This document shows, piece by piece, positions 1-8,073 of a stretch of 64,000 nt of DNA. Positions within the stretch are counted from its first letter, which is position 1; each line of letters starts with the position of its first letter. The translations under genes were made by a program, and so were the position numbers. Location: NCBI RefSeq assembly GCF_003052265.1, contig NZ_QANS01000007.1, positions 62,001 to 126,000 on the forward strand, written 5' to 3'. The notes under the pieces were generated by a model that saw only the letters and a program-made list of their open reading frames with translations, ran no database searches and was not told the DNA's origin. The DNA comes from Stenotrophobium rhamnosiphilum. Its GTDB lineage: Bacteria; Pseudomonadota; Gammaproteobacteria; Nevskiales; Nevskiaceae.

Positions 1-1234
1 ATCCGGCAGCGCCAATTTGAGCAACGCTGCTTGTGCCTAGCATGCTGACTACAGTGGCTCGGACATTGTTGCTTGTCATGTCTGGAAGAATGGACGTCGT
101 GTAGTTGGCGCCTGTTGTCCAAGCCACGGCTTTTTTCTTTCCTGCTGCGTTGGCGAAGATCAGGATGTAGTCCTGACTGTTCGCAGTCGCTACTCGATTC
201 ACCAATTTGTAACTGCCCAATTGTTGGCTGAGGGTTTTTAAGGCGTAGTACGCAGGCTTTAGGCCCAGTGTTGCCGTGACAATGCCAAAGTTATGTTCTT
301 TATTGGACGCATCCGTGCCGTTATTTTTCCAGTCATACCAGATGGAAATGGGGACGTTGTTGAGCAGATTGTTGAGTTGCATGCGCACCGCATAAGCGGC
401 CTGTAAATCCAGCGGATATGCGTTGGTAAATGTTGGATATCCCCATTCGCCACTGATCAGTGGAATTGGAGTGCTACGTGATGCTGGCGTTAATTGGCCA
501 ATCACCCACTGCAGATATTGAAATTCCGCGTCTACTGTTTCAGGTACATCCCAGCGGTAAGCGTGAACGCTGACGGCATCAATGCAGTCCAGTACACCAG
601 CGCCTAAATAAGCGTAGAGATAGTTCCAATCCAAGCCGGCTATGGCACCGCCGACAACGACAGCGTTTGGTGCCACGCTGTGAATTGCATTACATGTTGC
701 GGTAGTCAAAGTGGTGTAGTCCACAACATTGGGTGTGGGTTTCCAGAATGCGGCCATATTGGGTTCGTTCCAGATTTCCCAGATCACATTTTTGGATTTG
801 TAACGCAGTGCTGCCGCTTTTGCCCAAGCTGAAAATCCGGCGACGCTACTTGGTGAGTTTGGGGCGTCAATGTATGCGGCATAGGGCACGCCGTTTTGCG
901 TAAGAATTCGGACTTCTTCGTATAGCGCGTTGGAGTAATCCAAAATGAAGTACGGGCGCATGCCGCGCGCAGTGAGATTGTTGACCAACTCGTCGTAGGG
1001 CGCCCAGTTGTAAACGCCTTTCTGAGATTCGATAGCGTCCCACTTGAAGTCGGCGCGAACAACCTTCACGCCGGCAGCTGCCATCAAGTCGAGGTCTTTG
1101 GTATTGCCTTTGACGAAATGGATGCTCTGACCCGGGCTATTCGCAAGCGCTGGTGCGGGTAGGGTCGCTGCTTGCGCGATCAGTGGCGCAAGCAAGAAAA
1201 GTGCAGCGGCTACTTTTTGTGCTTTCGAAAACAT
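1..1234 (-). CDS. secreted clan GH-A glycoside hydrolase (partial)
   Basis: The reading frame starts at the ATG at 1234 and runs off the left edge, so the C-terminus is missing. The first ~22 residues are a signal peptide (basic start, hydrophobic core, AQA at the end), so the product is exported. A (beta/alpha)8 glycosidase is indicated by the WEIWNEPN motif near residues 152-159, where Glu157 would be the acid/base. A later SGEWG motif near residue 260 holds the likely nucleophile Glu. This pairing is typical of clan GH-A (GH5, GH39 and relatives). The substrate cannot be read from the sequence; a beta-linked polysaccharide is likely. It is transcribed away from the rest of the window and has no obvious partners. 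Confidence 0.8.
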   Translation of the reverse strand, partial: MFSKAQKVAAALFLLAPLIAQAATLPAPALANSPGQSIHFVKGNTKDLDLMAAAGVKVVRADFKWDAIESQKGVYNWAPYDELVNNLTARGMRPYFILDYSNALYEEVRILTQNGVPYAAYIDAPNSPSSVAGFSAWAKAAALRYKSKNVIWEIWNEPNMAAFWKPTPNVVDYTTLTTATCNAIHSVAPNAVVVGGAIAGLDWNYLYAYLGAGVLDCIDAVSVHAYRWDVPETVDAEFQYLQWVIGQLTPASRSTPIPLISGEWGYPTFTNAYPLDLQAAYAVRMQLNNLLNNVPISIWYDWKNNGTDASNKEHNFGIVTATLGLKPAYYALKTLSQQLGSYKLVNRVATANSQDYILIFANAAGKKKAVAWTTGANYTTSILPDMTSNNVRATVVSMLGTSSVAQIGAAG

Positions 1235-1596
1235 GCGGATTCTTCCTTGATTCCAAGCCGTAAATTTCTACGGCATTGCTCTGTATTTACAATATCGGAC
1301 GCGCACACTTCTTTTTAAAGTGCCAACGTGAGCGTTTATCTATCGTTAGTGCGCCGCTTGTCGGCAGGCATGTTCAGAAGGATGATCTGGCAGTTCGCCG
1401 CTAAGTGTTGTCCGCATTTCACCCGTCGCGTGTGGCAGATTTCCTCAAGCGTGAGAGCTTTTGCCTCGGGATAAGTCAGATATTGCTTTCGTGCAGCATC
1501 ACGGATCTGCAGCGCTATTTTTTTGGGCCATCCCTACCATCGATTGTGGCTGCAAGCGCGCATTCGAAGCGTTTGCCATGTACAGGGAATGGCACC
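1235..1596. other. intergenic region, no gene recognised
   Basis: These ~360 bases separate the divergent glycosidase and small secreted protein. The upstream in-frame extension of the small protein (from 1405) lacks a ribosome site and reads like noncoding sequence. Promoters for both genes should lie here, but I could not assign boxes with confidence. Confidence 0.4.
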
Positions 1597-1890
1597 ATGA
1601 GATTTTTGTACTTTGTGCGAGTCGCTGTTGTGGGTATGGGGATTTATGGGCTTGCTGCTTCGGCGGCTGAGCCTGGGATTAATCTCAATACGCAGATCGC
1701 AAGCCAGAAGATTGCCGTGCGTGTATCGACAGGGAGCCCCACAGCGGTTGTCGTGAAGGCGAAAGGGCCGGTGCTCAATGCGAATATCAATCTGCAAGGG
1801 CAGGGTAGTGATTGCTCGCAGTTGGTGAGCAGGATTGCGTTGGGACTTTGTGTGCCGGGTGGGCCGGATGGGCCGGTTAGTCCGAATTAA
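1597..1890 (+). CDS. small secreted protein of unknown function
   Basis: A 97-residue product. It begins with Met-Arg and a hydrophobic stretch ending ASAAEPG, a good type I signal peptide, so it is probably periplasmic or secreted. The mature part is about 70 residues with two cysteines (in SDCSQ and GLCVPG) that could form a disulfide, and ends in a Gly/Pro-rich tail. I chose this ATG because the signal peptide starts exactly there; the frame stays open upstream to 1405, but that part has no signal character. No family recognised. Confidence 0.5.
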   Translation: MRFLYFVRVAVVGMGIYGLAASAAEPGINLNTQIASQKIAVRVSTGSPTAVVVKAKGPVLNANINLQGQGSDCSQLVSRIALGLCVPGGPDGPVSPN

Positions 1891-1969
1891 AGGTTGTTGT
1901 TTCATCTGGTCCCGCCGCTTTTTGCTAACTCTGCGCGCTCGATTTCAGACGGTATCTAGTTTGCCGACC

Positions 1970-2115
1970 GCGTCGCTCCTGCGCATCCTTGATGTAAGGG
2001 CCCTTCGGCACGAACACCTCCGCTCTTTCGCGTTCGCCAAGCGATAGCATCTCTGCACAAACAGCCCCATTCCTGCGCATCCATGCGCCCATGGGGTACA
2101 GGGCATCCTGCCCAT
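1970..2115 (-). repeat. family F dispersed repeat, copy F0
   Basis: Read on the minus strand, this copy begins after the T-run of the P450 terminator with a hairpin at 2113-2101 (stem GGGC/GCCC, loop AGGAT) and then CTGTACCCC. A second hairpin follows at 2088-2075 (GCGCA/TGCGC around TGGA). About three modules spaced ~47-48 bp follow, ending near 1975. A reading frame crosses it on the minus strand, but its codons simply follow the repeat and I do not regard it as a gene. Confidence 0.7.
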
Positions 2116-2145
2116 AAAAAAAGCCGACTCCTGCGAGTCGGCTTT
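2116..2145 (-). terminator. rho-independent terminator of the P450 gene
   Basis: On the minus strand an 11-bp stem (AAAGCCGACTC with GAGTCGGCTTT, 4-base loop) is followed by seven T. It lies ~45 bp past the P450 stop codon and faces the right way. Confidence 0.85.
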
Positions 2146-2189
2146 GAGTTGTGTCGGAGTGAACCGACCAGCGCATCCTTGCGCCGTTA

Positions 2190-3557
2190 TTAGTGTCTGT
2201 AGCCTTTCACGCGAATCTTGAAGTCCATGGCTGGGCCAGGCGTCGGTGCGGTCTTGGTCTTAAGAACATAGTTAGGTGTTTCGAGTTCCATGTCCACTTT
2301 GTAGAACAGGCGCGCCATCGACAGTGCCATCTGCACTTCAGCCAAGCTCTTGCCCAAGCAGGTGTGCGGGCCGCGGCCGTAGGGTGAGTACACGCCCGGC
2401 TGCAGATGCTCAGCGCGTGGCTTCTGGTAGCGGTCGATGTCGAAGGTTTTGTGGTCGGGGAAATATTCGTCCATGAAATGCGGCACGCTGGTGCCGATGA
2501 AGATCATTTCACCTTCATGAATCTGATGGCCTTCAAACACGAAGTCTTTGTTGGCGGTGCGCATCTGTGCCACGGCAATCGGATACAGACGCATCGATTC
2601 CATGATCGCGCCGTTGAGTGACGGCAGCTTCTTCAGCAAGCCGTCTTCGTCAACTTCACCGGCAGCAAATAGTTCATCAACTTCCTTCAGCACGCGAGCC
2701 TTTACTTCTGGGTGCTTGAGCACAGAGTAAATAACGGCTGCGGTGGTGTTGGCGACGGTGTCGAGGCCAGCAACATAAGGACCGGTGAGAGAAACGATCA
2801 GATCGCTCTCCGGCATGATTTCTGGCGTTTCGATATGCGCAGCCATGATGTCGTCGATCAGGTTGCGATCTTCCGGCTTCGTCGTGGCGTAGCGTGCCTT
2901 GGCGTCCTTGATCATCTTGTAGCCAAGTTCCATCACTTTGCCCTTGGCCTTTTTGTATTCAGGGCGCTGGAGCAGGATTTTGGGACGCTGACGCGTGACC
3001 AATACATTGAGGATATAAATGATCGCGGTACGGATGTCCTTCACGTATTCCAACGGCGCTGCGCCGGTGAGAATCGTGCCGAGCTGATCGACAACCATGT
3101 ACTGCATGCCTTCGACGACGGGGACTTCTTTGCCGACTTGCCAATCGCGTTTGATCGAGCCGTCAGTGATCGACACCAGTTCGTTGTAACGACCTTTGAT
3201 TGATTCTTTGGAGTAGCCGTTGCGCATGATGTCGCGCAGTTGCTTGTGGCTTTCACCGTCTTCGCCGGTGAGCATGCGGTTGGCGCCGTACTCGCCGCAG
3301 AGGCCTTGCCAGAATTCTTTCGAACGCAGCGACTCTTTACCAGCGCGTGTGCCCATGAAGTTGGCGGCTTCAACGCCGGAGATCAACACATATTTCACGC
3401 CGAGGATGCTGAGGCGGCAAACCGGACCGTAAGTGCGATAGCAGTGCACAAAGAATTCGGCTGGGCCTTTGGCCATGTCGAGAACATTACCCAACAGGGG
3501 CAGGCCGGGTACTTTTGGCGTCTTTTTCAGCGCAACGGTTTCTGCAGTAGCACTCAC
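2190..3557 (-). CDS. cytochrome P450
   Basis: A 455-residue soluble-type P450 monooxygenase without a membrane anchor. Visible landmarks are the I-helix oxygen-activation motif AGLDT (263-267), the K-helix E320-x-x-R323, and the heme loop SPYGRGPHTCLG with thiolate Cys400. The usual Phe seven residues before the ligand is Tyr393, a tolerated variant. The start is GTG at 3557 with a G-rich ribosome site just upstream. It needs separate redox partners; a [2Fe-2S] ferredoxin gene exists at 31155 but is distant. The substrate is unknown; fatty acid, terpenoid or steroid would fit the window. It is followed by its own terminator and lies downstream of the WS/DGAT gene on the same strand, ~170 bp away. 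Confidence 0.92.
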   Translation of the reverse strand: MSATAETVALKKTPKVPGLPLLGNVLDMAKGPAEFFVHCYRTYGPVCRLSILGVKYVLISGVEAANFMGTRAGKESLRSKEFWQGLCGEYGANRMLTGEDGESHKQLRDIMRNGYSKESIKGRYNELVSITDGSIKRDWQVGKEVPVVEGMQYMVVDQLGTILTGAAPLEYVKDIRTAIIYILNVLVTRQRPKILLQRPEYKKAKGKVMELGYKMIKDAKARYATTKPEDRNLIDDIMAAHIETPEIMPESDLIVSLTGPYVAGLDTVANTTAAVIYSVLKHPEVKARVLKEVDELFAAGEVDEDGLLKKLPSLNGAIMESMRLYPIAVAQMRTANKDFVFEGHQIHEGEMIFIGTSVPHFMDEYFPDHKTFDIDRYQKPRAEHLQPGVYSPYGRGPHTCLGKSLAEVQMALSMARLFYKVDMELETPNYVLKTKTAPTPGPAMDFKIRVKGYRH

Positions 3558-3728
3558 GTGATCCCCCTAATAATCAATATCTTGGCCGACCATACTGCAA
3601 GCCAAGAGGCTAGAGTAGCTACAAACGGATGAGTTTTAAGAATCGATTCTAGAAACTCTGTGTAAAGACGTGAAACCCCTACGAATAAGGCTGAATTGCC
3701 GGGCGGCAAAAACCGCCCGCCAGGCCCT

Positions 3729-5114
3729 TTAAAGCAGCGCCTCTTCCAGCTCTTCCAGCGCTTCGCGGCTGTAGACGGCCAGGCGCTGCAAATGCGGCAG
3801 GGTGTCGCGGCAGCCGATAAAGCCAAAGTTCAGCGTGTCGACGTAGCTGACTACAGTGATGTTGAGGCCGTAACCAGCAATCGGAATCGACAGTGGGTAA
3901 TAGCCTTCCATTTTGTAGCCGCGGAAATAGAGATGCTTTTTCGGCCCCGGCACATTCGAGATCACCACATTAAATGCCGGGCGCACACGGCCGACGGCAC
4001 CGGGAATCTGCGACAGCATCATCGGCGCCATCAATAGCGCGCTGTATTCCATGATGCCCATCTTGGTCATGCCAGAAAGCTGCGCTTTGGCTTCGCGTGT
4101 CGACGCGATGATGGCGCGGAAGCGTTCGACCGGATCTTCAATATCTGTTGCGAGCGACGCCAAGATCGAGCCGACCGCATTGCCGCCACCCGGATCATCT
4201 TTAGGACGAATGTTGACGGGTAGCATCGCCGTCAGTGGTTTGTCGGGCAGTGCATTCAATTCCAGCATCAACTTGCGCAGGCCTGCGGAAGACAGCGCCA
4301 ACACTATGTCATTGAGTGTGCCGTCATAAGCCTTGGCCACAGCCTTGAGGCGATCGACCGGAAACTGCTGCGTAGCAAAGCGGCGATTGCGACTGATCTT
4401 TTGATTGATGATCGACTTGGGCGCAGACATCGGTGCCACCAGCGTGTTCTTCTCTTTGCCGGGCGCCAGCGTTTTGAATAATGCCTTGGTGATATTGCGA
4501 GAAGCGCCTGCCTGTTCTTTGGCAAGGCTCATCAGTGCTTCAAGCGTTGGCACTTTTTCTTCTGCGGCACGCGCAACGCGTTCAGCAGGTTCACGCGAGT
4601 AGAACATCGGCGTATCGCGTTCTTTAGGATTGCTCGAAAGACCCGCTTCCATCAGCTTGGCGCCGGTGTACCCGTCGACGAGTGCGTGATGCACTTTGAA
4701 GTAGATCGCGAAGCGGCCGCCTTCGAGTCCTTCAATAAAGTGGACTTCCCATGGCGGGCGATGAAAGTCGATGCTGTTGCTGTGTAGGCGTGAAACCAGA
4801 ATGCCGAGCTCGCGTTCGTCGCCGGGCGATGGGAGTGCTGAGCGACGCACGTGATATTCCACATCAAAATTGTCGTCCTCAACCCAACCTTGCAAAGGGC
4901 TGGCGATGATCGACGGCGTTTTGAGTTTGAGATTCCACGGCGAGTAAACCTGTGCGTCCTGCCGAATCTCATCCATCAGCTTGCGCAAAAAATCGGGTGG
5001 GGCATCGGCTGGCGGCGTAAACGGCGACAGCGAGCCCACATGCATCATCGTTTCGCGGGTTTCACCGGCGAGAAAGGTCCAGTCCAAAGGGTTGAGACGT
5101 TTGACGGTTCCCAT
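3729..5114 (-). CDS. wax ester synthase / diacylglycerol acyltransferase (WS/DGAT)
   Basis: A 461-residue member of the bacterial WS/DGAT family, which moves an acyl group from acyl-CoA to a fatty alcohol or diacylglycerol to make storage lipid at the inner membrane. The active-site HHALVDG (142-148) matches HHxxxDG. Other family signatures are PPWEVH, NDIVLA, a GNAVGS block and ISNVPGP near the C-terminus. Length is normal for the family. The ATG at 5114 is preceded by AGGAGA at good spacing. It is transcribed divergently from the sulfur operon, sharing the 5115-5328 promoter region. Storage-lipid synthesis suits an organism living on hydrophobic substrates; the in vivo substrate choice is not predictable. 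Confidence 0.93.
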   Translation of the reverse strand: MGTVKRLNPLDWTFLAGETRETMMHVGSLSPFTPPADAPPDFLRKLMDEIRQDAQVYSPWNLKLKTPSIIASPLQGWVEDDNFDVEYHVRRSALPSPGDERELGILVSRLHSNSIDFHRPPWEVHFIEGLEGGRFAIYFKVHHALVDGYTGAKLMEAGLSSNPKERDTPMFYSREPAERVARAAEEKVPTLEALMSLAKEQAGASRNITKALFKTLAPGKEKNTLVAPMSAPKSIINQKISRNRRFATQQFPVDRLKAVAKAYDGTLNDIVLALSSAGLRKLMLELNALPDKPLTAMLPVNIRPKDDPGGGNAVGSILASLATDIEDPVERFRAIIASTREAKAQLSGMTKMGIMEYSALLMAPMMLSQIPGAVGRVRPAFNVVISNVPGPKKHLYFRGYKMEGYYPLSIPIAGYGLNITVVSYVDTLNFGFIGCRDTLPHLQRLAVYSREALEELEEALL

Positions 5115-5168
5115 GCATTTCTCCTTTCTTATTGTGGAGCGATGTTATCGCTTTCATTAAGATTCGCC

Positions 5169-5195
5169 ATATATAACTAAATAGAATATATAACT
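5169..5195. promoter_or_regulatory. 10-bp direct repeat in the divergent promoter region
   Basis: ATATATAACT occurs at 5169-5178 and again at 5186-5195, 17 bp start to start, in a very AT-rich stretch between WS/DGAT and the rhodanese gene. Two identical decamers about 1.6 helical turns apart could be an operator (the operon's own XRE protein or a CysB-type regulator are candidates) or promoter elements. This is inferred from position only. Confidence 0.4.
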
Positions 5196-5328
5196 CATTT
5201 AATATTATTTTTAAGTTTCATGGCCAGTCCCTAGTATCCCTGCATCGCCGTCTATTGCCACCACGTTCAGCGCCGCTAGAGCGCAGCTGATGTGAGGCGC
5301 AGGCGCCACAGAAAAGGAGAAAGCTCAG

Positions 5329-5826
5329 ATGTCAGTCACAGCTCAAGAAGTGTTTGCTTCAGCTAGCGCGCCCGGCGCAGCTGCAAGCCATCGCGTGTTG
5401 GATGACGCGCGTGCAAAAGCAGTGGCCGCTTCGCTGAATTATGCCGGTGGCGTTTCTCCGAAAGATGCATGGGATTTGGTCGGCAGCGGCGTGGCTGTTT
5501 TGGTTGATGTGCGAACTGCTGAAGAGCGCGCCTTTGTCGGTCAGGTGCCCAACACCTTGCATGTGCCGTGGGCTAGCGGCACGGCGCTCACACGCAATCC
5601 ACGTTTTGTTCGCGAGTTTGAACAGAAGGTCAGCAAAGAACAGGTTGTTCTTTTGCTGTGCCGCAGCGGTAAGCGCTCGGTGTTAGCTGCAGAAGCGGCG
5701 ACTAAAGCGGGCTTCAATAACGTTTTTAATATTCTCGAAGGTTTCGAAGGTGAAATCGACGCACAACTGCATCGCGGCAATAGCGATGGTTGGCGTTATC
5801 ACGGTCTGCCTTGGGTACAGGACTGA
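5329..5826 (+). CDS. rhodanese-like sulfurtransferase, first gene of encapsulin operon
   Basis: A 165-residue single rhodanese domain with a ~40-residue N-terminal extension. Cys111 in the loop CRSGKRS (111-117) is the persulfide-forming residue. Upstream LVDVRTAEE is the usual domain entry. The ATG is preceded by AAGGAGAAAG. Its place ahead of serine acetyltransferase, encapsulin and cysteine desulfurase suggests it carries sulfane sulfur to or from the desulfurase. Rhodaneses are recognised neighbours of family 2A encapsulins; the exact transfer step here is inference. The N-terminal 25 residues are Ala/Ser-rich and possibly disordered. Confidence 0.9.
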   Translation: MSVTAQEVFASASAPGAAASHRVLDDARAKAVAASLNYAGGVSPKDAWDLVGSGVAVLVDVRTAEERAFVGQVPNTLHVPWASGTALTRNPRFVREFEQKVSKEQVVLLLCRSGKRSVLAAEAATKAGFNNVFNILEGFEGEIDAQLHRGNSDGWRYHGLPWVQD

Positions 5827-5855
5827 GTCTGTCAAAGATTCAAGGAGGAATCGGC

Positions 5856-6791
5856 GTGAGTAAATCTGTACCGCAAGCGGCACATTGGGATTTGGTTGGC
5901 ATCGTCACCGAGCTGCGTGAAACACGCGAGCGTTGGCGACTGAAGCGCAACCGTGATCTCGGTGCGCATGAGTTTCCTTCGCGCGACATTATTCGAGACA
6001 TCGTTACGCAATTGCGTGGCGCCTTATTTCCATTGCGTTTGGGTCCTGCCGATCTGAAACGTGATGGTGAAGATTTTTACGTCGGCAATGTATTGGATGC
6101 CGCACTGAATGCGCTGGTTGCTCAGGTCAAGCTGGAACTGACTTCGCGTCAGCGCAACGAAGACAAACCGATTGAGGCTGATGTACTGACTTGGAAGGCG
6201 GGCGAAATTGTCACCTCGTTCGCAAAAGCACTGTCGGATTTACGCGCGGTTCTTGATACGGATGTCGAAGCGGCTTATCGCGGTGATCCTGCTGCGCGCA
6301 GCGTAGATGAAGTGTTGCTGTGCTATCCCGGTGTTCTCGCGCTCATCAATCACCGCCTCGCACATGAACTGTATTGGCTCGGCGTGCCATTGATCGCACG
6401 CATCATCGCGGAGTTGGCGCACTCGGAAACCGGTATCGACATTCATCCGGGCGCAACAATTGGCGGGCATTTTTTCATTGATCACGGCACCGGTGTGGTG
6501 ATTGGTGAAACCGCGCAAATCGGTGAGAACGTCCGTGTGTATCAAGCCGTAACGCTAGGTGCAAAACGTTTCGAAGCGACAGAAGATGGCGCGCTGCTGA
6601 AAGGGCAAGCACGTCATCCGATTGTTGAAGACGAAGTTGTTATTTACGCAGGCGCAACCATTCTTGGGCGCGTCACCATCGGTAAAGGATCAACGATTGG
6701 AGGCAATGTATGGCTTACACGCAGCGTGCCACCGGGCAGCCAGATTACACAGGCTCGTTCGCAGCAAGAAGGAACGGAGGCAGCAAAGTGA
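5856..6791 (+). CDS. cysE: serine O-acetyltransferase (CysE-type)
   Basis: Makes O-acetylserine from serine and acetyl-CoA, the precursor of cysteine, in the cytoplasm. The product is 311 residues from a GTG start at 5856, chosen because AAGGAGGA sits 7 bases before it; an ATG at 5790 would lie inside the rhodanese gene. An alpha-helical N-terminal domain is followed by left-handed beta-helix hexapeptides from ~residue 193. Asp195 (DIHP) and His210 (DHGTG) are 15 residues apart, as the catalytic Asp143/His158 pair is in E. coli CysE. It resembles the longer SrpH-like forms found beside encapsulins. It ends in a GTGA overlap with the next gene, so translation is probably coupled. Cysteine made through O-acetylserine would feed the operon's desulfurase. 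Confidence 0.92.
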   Translation: MSKSVPQAAHWDLVGIVTELRETRERWRLKRNRDLGAHEFPSRDIIRDIVTQLRGALFPLRLGPADLKRDGEDFYVGNVLDAALNALVAQVKLELTSRQRNEDKPIEADVLTWKAGEIVTSFAKALSDLRAVLDTDVEAAYRGDPAARSVDEVLLCYPGVLALINHRLAHELYWLGVPLIARIIAELAHSETGIDIHPGATIGGHFFIDHGTGVVIGETAQIGENVRVYQAVTLGAKRFEATEDGALLKGQARHPIVEDEVVIYAGATILGRVTIGKGSTIGGNVWLTRSVPPGSQITQARSQQEGTEAAK

Positions 6792-7015
6792 GCCTTCTTG
6801 AAAAAAGATTTGGACAGGTTGTGCGCGAAGAGCGAGAGAAAAAAGGTTGGTCGCAAGAGTTGCTGGCTGAAGCGGCGAATTTGAATCGCAGCTATCTCGG
6901 CGAGATTGAGCGCGGCTTGGTGACGCCATCACTAGTGACGATCAGCAAGTTGGCTGCGGGCTTAGATGTTGCGCCGTCGACGCTGATTACGCGCTGGGAA
7001 AACGACGCGGCATAA
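6788..7015 (+). CDS. XRE-family DNA-binding regulator
   Basis: A 75-residue protein that is almost entirely one HTH_3 domain: WSQELLAEAANL is the first helix pair and SYLGEIERG the recognition region. The start is the GTG at 6788, which overlaps the cysE stop codon by 4 bases and has GGAGG 7 bases upstream; the open frame before it lies inside cysE. Being embedded in the operon, it may regulate the operon itself, perhaps at the direct repeat near 5169-5195. That target is inference. Confidence 0.88.
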   Translation: MSLLEKRFGQVVREEREKKGWSQELLAEAANLNRSYLGEIERGLVTPSLVTISKLAAGLDVAPSTLITRWENDAA

Positions 7016-7146
7016 ATCCTGCTGTAGAAAAGGAACAGAATTTTTACTGGCATAGATATTGATGGCGATAGCCTGTGGCTAGCGTTGTCGTAAGAAGTAA
7101 ATATGCTTTGCTTATTCATTTTTGTAATTAACACCCGGAGTACGTT

Positions 7147-8073
7147 ATGGCGGACGAAGTAGCCCCACAAACCTTGGGCGACCAAGCAGCACGGCAATTA
7201 GCGAATGCAACCAAAACGGTTGCGCAATATTCAGTTATTACGCCGCGTTGGCTCGTACATCTGCTGCAATGGTTACCGGTTGAAGCGGGCATTTACCGCG
7301 TCAACAAAGTTAAAAATCCTGCGGATGTGAAAACCGCTTGCACGGTGCGCGAGAACGGTCAGTTGCCGGACTCATTTGTTAACTACGAAGAAAGACCACG
7401 CGAATATTTCCTCAACGCGGTTTCGACCAAGCTCAACATCCACACGCGGGTTTCGGATCTTTATTCGAGCCCGCATGATCAGATCAAAGAACAGCTGCGT
7501 CTGACGATCGAAACGATCAAAGAGCATCAGGAAAGCGAACTGATCAACAACCCGGACTACGGTTTGCTGGCCAGCGTTGCCGACAGCCAGCGCATTCTGC
7601 CCTTGACTGGTGCGCCGACGCCGGATGATCTCGATGAACTGCTGACCAAAGTTTGGAAAGAACCTGCGTTCTTCCTCACGCATCCTTTGGCGATTGCTGC
7701 TTTCGGTCGCGAATGCACACGTCGTGGCGTGCCGCCTCCAACGGTGAGCTTGTTTGGTGCGCAGTTCCTCACCTGGCGCGGTATTCCGCTGATTCCTAGC
7801 GACAAGATTCCGGTTGCCGATGGCAAATCGAAAATCTTGCTGATCCGCGTTGGTGAAAAGCGTCAGGGTGTTGTTGGCTTGTTCCAGCCTGGTTTGCCGG
7901 GCGAACAGAATCCAGGTTTGTCTGTGCGTTTGATGGGCATTGATCAGCACGCCATCGCGTCGTATCTGATCTCGCTGTATTGCTCGCTCGCCGTCCTCAC
8001 CGACGACGCCATCGCTCTGCTGGATGATGTGGAAGTCAACAAGTTCCATGACTACCCAGATACCTACAAGTAG
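7147..8073 (+). CDS. srpI: family 2A encapsulin shell protein (SrpI-like)
   Basis: A 308-residue HK97-fold shell protein that should assemble into a hollow protein compartment around cysteine desulfurase. I recognise the family 2A pattern from the N-terminal arm, the LINNPDYGLL segment (132-141), and the stretch at 170-221 containing FFLTHPLAIAAFGRE and FLTWRGIPLIPSDK. C-terminal helices IASYLISLYCSLAVL and DDVEVN complete the axial domain. Length fits the family (~310). No phage portal, protease or terminase genes are nearby, which argues against a prophage capsid. The ATG has CGGAG 8 bases upstream and lies 131 bp past the XRE gene, where an internal promoter is possible. Its 3' end overlaps the desulfurase gene. 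Confidence 0.93.
   Translation: MADEVAPQTLGDQAARQLANATKTVAQYSVITPRWLVHLLQWLPVEAGIYRVNKVKNPADVKTACTVRENGQLPDSFVNYEERPREYFLNAVSTKLNIHTRVSDLYSSPHDQIKEQLRLTIETIKEHQESELINNPDYGLLASVADSQRILPLTGAPTPDDLDELLTKVWKEPAFFLTHPLAIAAFGRECTRRGVPPPTVSLFGAQFLTWRGIPLIPSDKIPVADGKSKILLIRVGEKRQGVVGLFQPGLPGEQNPGLSVRLMGIDQHAIASYLISLYCSLAVLTDDAIALLDDVEVNKFHDYPDTYK

Noticed and set aside
1925-2176. 83-codon minus-strand frame between the small secreted protein and the P450.
   Set aside because: It coincides with repeat F0 and the P450 terminator; its codons follow the ~48-bp repeat units.
2712-3203. 163-codon plus-strand frame opposite the P450.
   Set aside because: Antisense to a P450 with all catalytic motifs; no independent support.
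5790-5855. N-terminal extension of serine acetyltransferase starting at 5790.
   Set aside because: It overlaps the rhodanese gene and lacks a ribosome site, while a GTG at 5856 has AAGGAGGA at ideal spacing.
7147-8073. Phage major capsid protein, suggesting a prophage.
   Set aside because: The HK97 fold is shared, but sequence and neighbours match family 2A encapsulin; no portal, terminase, tail or integrase genes are present.
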